DNA of 26,320 nt, from positions 1 through 26,320 of the forward strand of contig CAZGJQ010000016.1 in the NCBI GenBank assembly GCA_964525815.1, read 5' to 3'. The notes beneath the pieces were generated by a model. The model was not told where the DNA came from, ran no database searches, and was given only the letters and a program-made list of their open reading frames with translations. The stretch is from UBA1049 sp964525815. GTDB taxonomy: Bacteria > Bacillota > Clostridia > Oscillospirales > CAG-382. The position numbers and the translations under genes were made by a program. Below are positions 23,039 to 26,320 of this stretch, in pieces. The stretch's first letter is position 1, and each line of letters starts with the position of its first letter.

Positions 23039-24058
23039 TTACAGTCTTGCGTCCTTGTTTACGCTGAACTCCTTGATAAACAATGCAAAGTTATTGAACA
23101 ATTCCATATTTACACGATAAAGCACGGTTCTGCCCTTGCTTCTTGTGTTAAGAATCTGCGCTTCGGCAAGCATATTCAGATGATAAAACACGGCGGTAAG
23201 CCCTTTGCCGAATGCGTTTGCAATCTCGGTAGTATTCATCTCCCCTTTTTGCTTGACCATATTTACAATGTTGATGCGCAGCGTATCCGCAAGCGCTTTG
23301 GATATCATATACATATCAAAGGCTCTCGGTCCAAGCATCTCCTGCAACTTATCTATAGCTCCGTAGCCTATAATCAGACAGCTCTGATTCTTTCCACTCA
23401 AGACATAAGCCATTTTATCCTGCATGGAGGAAACCGAGTAATAGACCTCATCGTTCTGGCTTGGAGCAATACCTAACAGCGTCAGCAGCTCGGAGTTGGC
23501 TCCCTCTGCTTCGATTAAACGCTGTGCGTAATCAATCTTGATTTTTACCTTTTGGAAATACCTCTCCACAAGCAGGTATTTACTGCGCAGTTCTTTTAAC
23601 AAAAGCTGGGTATAATACCCCTTGTTCATACAGAAATGTATCAGGTGCAGCTTGATTCTGTCGGGAATATCAACACCCTTAAGCAGATTATATACCTGCT
23701 CGGTTGTAAACTGCCCGGCGCTCTCCGATACATTATTCCCGAGATAGTACCTAAGCATCTCTACGAACAAATCCGTTTCTTCAAGCTTTTTGCAGACCAA
23801 TTCAAAAAGCTCATCGGACAAAAAGTCCACATCCGTCACCCTGGAGAGCAGATCGGTTATAAAATTCTTTGTGCCCTCCTCCGAATAAAAGAAAGCGTAC
23901 AAGTCCTGGTCGATCTGCTCTCCGTTCAATACGCCGAGCTGAGTTGCTCCGTAATCCTCCGGGTCGTCAATCAGCTTGTCAAAAACCTCTTTGTTGAAGT
24001 GGTATCCGAACAATCTTACAAGGTCGTATACCTGTCCGGGAATCTTCACATACTTCAT
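23039..24058 (-). CDS. ArsR-type winged-helix transcriptional regulator with long N-terminal domain
   Basis: A 339-residue protein. Residues about 252-317 are an ArsR/SmtB-type winged helix: KALADTLRINIVNMV, then TTEIANAFGKGLTAVFYHLNML as the helix-turn-helix and RSKGRTVLYRVN as the wing. The N-terminal 250 residues are helical and acidic, without metal-binding cysteine clusters, and probably sense a ligand or mediate dimer contacts; I do not know the effector. Small ArsR proteins are about 100 residues, so this is a larger architecture. AAGGAA precedes the ATG. The gene has a perfect promoter containing inverted repeats, which suggests autoregulation. Its stop lies just upstream of the metG promoter. 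Confidence 0.8.
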   Translation of the reverse strand: MKYVKIPGQVYDLVRLFGYHFNKEVFDKLIDDPEDYGATQLGVLNGEQIDQDLYAFFYSEEGTKNFITDLLSRVTDVDFLSDELFELVCKKLEETDLFVEMLRYYLGNNVSESAGQFTTEQVYNLLKGVDIPDRIKLHLIHFCMNKGYYTQLLLKELRSKYLLVERYFQKVKIKIDYAQRLIEAEGANSELLTLLGIAPSQNDEVYYSVSSMQDKMAYVLSGKNQSCLIIGYGAIDKLQEMLGPRAFDMYMISKALADTLRINIVNMVKQKGEMNTTEIANAFGKGLTAVFYHLNMLAEAQILNTRSKGRTVLYRVNMELFNNFALFIKEFSVNKDARL

Positions 24059-24092
24059 TTTTCACCATTCCTTTCACAAAATATAAAATACC

Positions 24093-24123
24093 ATGTTCTA
24101 TTATAACATATTTTTACTATGTT
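24093..24123. promoter_or_regulatory. inverted repeat array within the ArsR-type gene promoter
   Basis: Three alternating half-sites: ATGTT (24093-24097), AACATA (24105-24110) and TATGTT (24118-24123), each separated by 7 bases. The AACATA-7-TATGTT dyad fills the spacer between -35 and -10 exactly. This is where an ArsR-type repressor usually blocks polymerase, so autoregulation is likely but inferred. Confidence 0.5.
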
Positions 24124-24128
24124 GTCAA
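24100..24128 (-). promoter_or_regulatory. consensus promoter of the ArsR-type gene
   Basis: On the minus strand, perfect TTGACA (24128-24123), 17 bases, perfect TATAAT (24105-24100), with TGT before the -10. The leader is about 35 bases. Confidence 0.87.
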
Positions 24129-24389
24129 TATTTATTGAATAAATTTTGATTGTTAAAATATATTTTTGCCAACCAAAAAAAGTTGTTTTCTTGTCGTATA
24201 TTGCTTAAAAATAGCGTTTTTATTCGTTTTTTCGCTAAATGGTTCAAATTGTGTTGTAATAAAAATCAAGAAGTATCCGCACTTATTATTTAGCACGAGA
24301 TTCGAGCAATATATTTGTATTAAAAAATTCGTTTTTCTGCACCCGATATGTAGCTTACATTGAAAAATATTTTTGTGCAATATGTACAT
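24129..24389. other. AT-rich intergenic stretch, no gene seen
   Basis: Very AT-rich DNA between the divergent ArsR-type gene and rex. Short overlapping open frames exist on both strands (24153-24389 and 24166-24363), but they have no ribosome sites and low-complexity Phe/Ile/Lys composition. I see no RNA gene. A TTGTTAAAA half-site near 24150 resembles half of a clostridial Rex box, but the other half is poor. Confidence 0.6.
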
Positions 24390-24390
24390 T

Positions 24391-24414
24391 TTTTATCGAT
24401 ATATTTTTATCGAT
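24391..24414. repeat. 14-bp period tandem repeat upstream of rex promoter
   Basis: TTTTATCGAT occurs at 24391-24400 and again at 24405-24414, a spacing of 14 bases, each ending in the palindrome ATCGAT. It lies just upstream of the -35 position of the rex promoter and could bind a regulator on successive turns. Role unknown. Confidence 0.5.
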
Positions 24415-24439
24415 TAGGGCAGCATTCAGATTCTTTTTG

Positions 24440-24448
24440 TGCTATAAT
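24440..24448 (+). promoter_or_regulatory. extended -10 promoter of rex
   Basis: TGC followed by perfect TATAAT (24443-24448). No recognisable -35 at 16-18 bases. The leader of about 95 bases can form a 7-bp stem, ACCCGAT (24468-24474) with ATCGGGT (24513-24519), of unknown meaning. Confidence 0.55.
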
Positions 24449-24549
24449 ATTCATGACATAAAAAACAACCCGATCGTCTTTTTACCTGCTCTTTAATATA
24501 AAGCATATGAAAATCGGGTCTATAACCAACAGGAATAGGAGGTACCGAA

Positions 24550-25194
24550 ATGTCTGAATCAAGCATCTCGAAATCAACGCTGTTTAGGCTCCCCGTATAT
24601 TTGAACTACCTAAAATCATTTCACGGGGACACACCGTCTCATATCTCCGCAACCGCTATCGCCGACGCCCTTGAGCTTAATGATGTACAGGTGCGAAAGG
24701 ATTTAGCTTCGGTTAGCTCATCGGGTAAGCCCAAAATAGGCTATTCAACAGACGAATTAATAAAAGAGCTGGAGAGCTTCTTGGGCTGCAACAACACAAA
24801 CAGTGCAATAATTGTGGGAGCGGGAAAGCTTGGCAGAGCGCTTATGGGTTATAACGGCTTCAGGGAATACGGTATGAAAATACGCATGGCGTTTGATAAT
24901 GACCAAAAGCTTATATCCGAAAACGAGAGCATAATGCCGCTTCACAGGCTTAAGGAATATTGCAAAAAAACCAATATTAAAATAGGTATAATCACCGTAC
25001 CCGCAGAATATGCGCAGCAGGTTTGCGATTTGCTGGTGGAGAGCGGTGTGCTCGCTATATGGAACTTCTCCCCAACGCATCTGACGGTACCCGAAGGGAT
25101 TATACTTCAAAACGAGAATATCGCAGTTTCACTTGCGGTATTATCCAATCAGCTAACCCAAAAAATCAAAAAAGACAACAATCAAGTTAAATAA
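24550..25194 (+). CDS. rex: redox-sensing transcriptional repressor Rex
   Basis: A 214-residue Rex. The N-terminal winged helix (about 1-78) includes LELNDVQVRKDLA as the recognition region and GKPKIGY leading to the Rossmann domain, with the NADH-binding loop GAGKLG at 90-95. The final helix (about 190-210) is the domain-swapped tail. Rex binds DNA when NADH/NAD+ is low and releases it when NADH rises, switching on fermentation genes. AGGAGG (24537-24542) is 7 bases before the ATG. adhE follows after 29 bases, so Rex and its usual target appear to share a transcript, consistent with feedback control. Confidence 0.95.
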   Translation: MSESSISKSTLFRLPVYLNYLKSFHGDTPSHISATAIADALELNDVQVRKDLASVSSSGKPKIGYSTDELIKELESFLGCNNTNSAIIVGAGKLGRALMGYNGFREYGMKIRMAFDNDQKLISENESIMPLHRLKEYCKKTNIKIGIITVPAEYAQQVCDLLVESGVLAIWNFSPTHLTVPEGIILQNENIAVSLAVLSNQLTQKIKKDNNQVK

Positions 25195-25223
25195 GCACCT
25201 AAAAAGGAAGGAAGGATATATTT

Positions 25224-26320
25224 ATGAACAACAAACAAAAAAGCGTCCGCAAGCGTACCACAATCGACAATGTCGAAGCTCTGAGCAATGCGATTGCGAA
25301 TATACGCAAAGCTCAAACCGATTTTTCTGCCTATACTCAGGAGCAGGTGGACAGGATTTTCCTCGCCGCCGCATCCGCCGCAAACAAGCAGAGGATTTCG
25401 CTCGCCAAAATGGCGGTGGAGGAAACGGGTATGGGAGTGGTCGAGGATAAGGTTATCAAGAACCATTATGCCTCAGAGTATATATACAACGCATACAAAA
25501 ATGTAAGAACCTGCGGTGTTATAGAGGAGGATAAGGCGTTTGGAATAAAAAAGATTGCCGAGCCTGTCGGGGTTATAGGTGCTGTTATTCCAACCACAAA
25601 CCCGACTTCAACCGCAATCTTTAAAACGCTTATTGCTCTCAAGACCCGCAACGGAATCATAATAAGCCCTCATCCCCGTGCCAAGAACTGCACCATCGCA
25701 GCCGCAAGGGTTGTGCTTGAGGCGGCGGTTGAGGCGGGTGCGCCCGAGGGTATAATCGAATGGGTTGACACCCCCAGCCTGGATATGACCAACATGGTTA
25801 TGAAGGAAACTGATCTTATACTGGCAACAGGTGGTCCGGGTATGGTAAAAGCGGCATACTCAAGCGGTAAGCCTGCCGTCGGAGTAGGTGCAGGCAACAC
25901 TCCCGCCATAATTGACGAGAGCGCCGACATATTGCTTGCCGTAAACTCCGTAATACTTTCCAAGACCTTTGACAATGGTATGATATGCGCCTCCGAGCAG
26001 GCCGTTATCGTTCTTGATAATATCTATAACAAGGTCAGGAAGGAGTTTGCGGACAGAGGCTGCTACTTCCTTAACCCCGAGGAAACCGAAAAGGTCAGAA
26101 AGACCATAATCATTAACGGAGCGCTTAACGCCAAAATAGTCGGGCAAAAAGCCAGCACGATCGCCTCCCTTGCGGGGGTTGACGTTCCCGAGGACACAAA
26201 GATTCTTATAGGCGAGGTGGAGAGCGTTGCTCTCACCGAGGAATTTGCCCACGAGAAGCTCTCTCCTGTGCTTGCTATGTACAGAGCAAAGAGCTTTGAC
26301 GATGCGCTTGACAAGGCTGC
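25224..26320 (+). CDS. adhE: aldehyde-alcohol dehydrogenase AdhE, 5' part
   Basis: The frame opens at ATG 25224 after AGGAAGGAAGGA and runs 365 codons to the window edge without a stop. The visible part is the CoA-acylating acetaldehyde dehydrogenase domain: IPTTNPTSTAIFKTLIALKTRN, ATGGPGMVKAAYSSGKP and GVGAGN, with catalytic C255 in NGMICASEQ. This is the N-terminal half of bifunctional AdhE, which reduces acetyl-CoA to ethanol with NADH. The C-terminal iron alcohol dehydrogenase domain would lie beyond the window, so a stand-alone acetaldehyde dehydrogenase cannot be fully excluded. A 9-residue basic start precedes the domain. It is coupled to rex. Confidence 0.9.
   Translation, partial: MNNKQKSVRKRTTIDNVEALSNAIANIRKAQTDFSAYTQEQVDRIFLAAASAANKQRISLAKMAVEETGMGVVEDKVIKNHYASEYIYNAYKNVRTCGVIEEDKAFGIKKIAEPVGVIGAVIPTTNPTSTAIFKTLIALKTRNGIIISPHPRAKNCTIAAARVVLEAAVEAGAPEGIIEWVDTPSLDMTNMVMKETDLILATGGPGMVKAAYSSGKPAVGVGAGNTPAIIDESADILLAVNSVILSKTFDNGMICASEQAVIVLDNIYNKVRKEFADRGCYFLNPEETEKVRKTIIINGALNAKIVGQKASTIASLAGVDVPEDTKILIGEVESVALTEEFAHEKLSPVLAMYRAKSFDDALDKA

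Noticed and set aside
24148..24170. Rex operator upstream of rex
   Set aside because: TTGTTAAAA matches only one half of the TTGTTAA-4-TTAACAA type motif; the second half is poor.
24153..24389. Overlapping open frames on both strands (24153-24389 -, 24166-24363 +)
   Set aside because: No ribosome binding sites, low-complexity AT-driven composition and mutual overlap; chance frames.
1..26320. CRISPR arrays, insertion sequences, tRNA or rRNA genes, phage or toxin-antitoxin modules
   Set aside because: No regularly spaced repeats, transposase or integrase motifs, cloverleaf-like segments or such gene pairs were recognised in the window.

Overview
The window looks like chromosomal DNA of a low-to-mid GC Gram-positive anaerobe in Clostridia, probably close to Oscillospiraceae/Ruminococcaceae. 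The signs are strong AGGAGG ribosome binding sites, near-consensus sigma-A promoters, two T-box leaders, an IreB-type phosphoprotein, a sortase-type PPQTG surface protein, and rex directly followed by adhE. A run of 10 N at 19483-19492 shows this is a scaffolded draft or metagenome assembly. The lineage is inferred from gene content, not from a marker gene.

Layout. 1-502 (-): partial ECF-type membrane S component. 635-2480 (+): Crp/Fnr-family regulator overlapping an Eis-like GNAT acetyltransferase. 2638-3909 (+): membrane glycosyltransferase 2, convergent with a HAD hydrolase (3954-4541, -). 4778-5336 (+): IreB plus a small unknown protein, closed by a terminator. 5411-7404 (+): a translationally coupled pair, a serine-palmitoyltransferase-like alpha-oxoamine synthase and a short-chain dehydrogenase, possibly the first two steps of a sphingoid-type lipid pathway. 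7562-8625 (+): a sortase-anchored acidic surface protein and a 53-residue small protein. 8789-13384 (+): a discoidin/DUF4855 protein, then a cytosolic GH2 enzyme with a dipeptide epimerase. 13404-14036 (-): a divergent short cis-prenyltransferase.

14178-20914 (+) is a complete tryptophan operon trpEGDCFBA behind a T-box leader whose specifier reads UGG (Trp). The genes overlap or nearly abut. trpB is interrupted only by the assembly gap; conserved sequence and reading phase indicate that about 20 bases are missing there, not 10. The operon runs tail-to-tail into metG (20911-22548, -), whose own T-box leader (about 22590-22998) has an AUG (Met) specifier. The two stop codons overlap by 4 bp and no terminator is visible between them.

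23039-24058 (-): an ArsR-type winged-helix regulator with a perfect promoter carrying inverted repeats. 24550-26320 (+): rex and the 5' part of adhE, the NADH-sensing repressor next to its classic fermentation target.

Most genes are ordinary housekeeping or accessory metabolism. The items I judge most worth follow-up are the SPT-like/SDR pair, the unplaced bases in trpB, the divergent UppS homologue, the small 53-residue protein, and the repeat arrays upstream of rex and of the ArsR-type gene.
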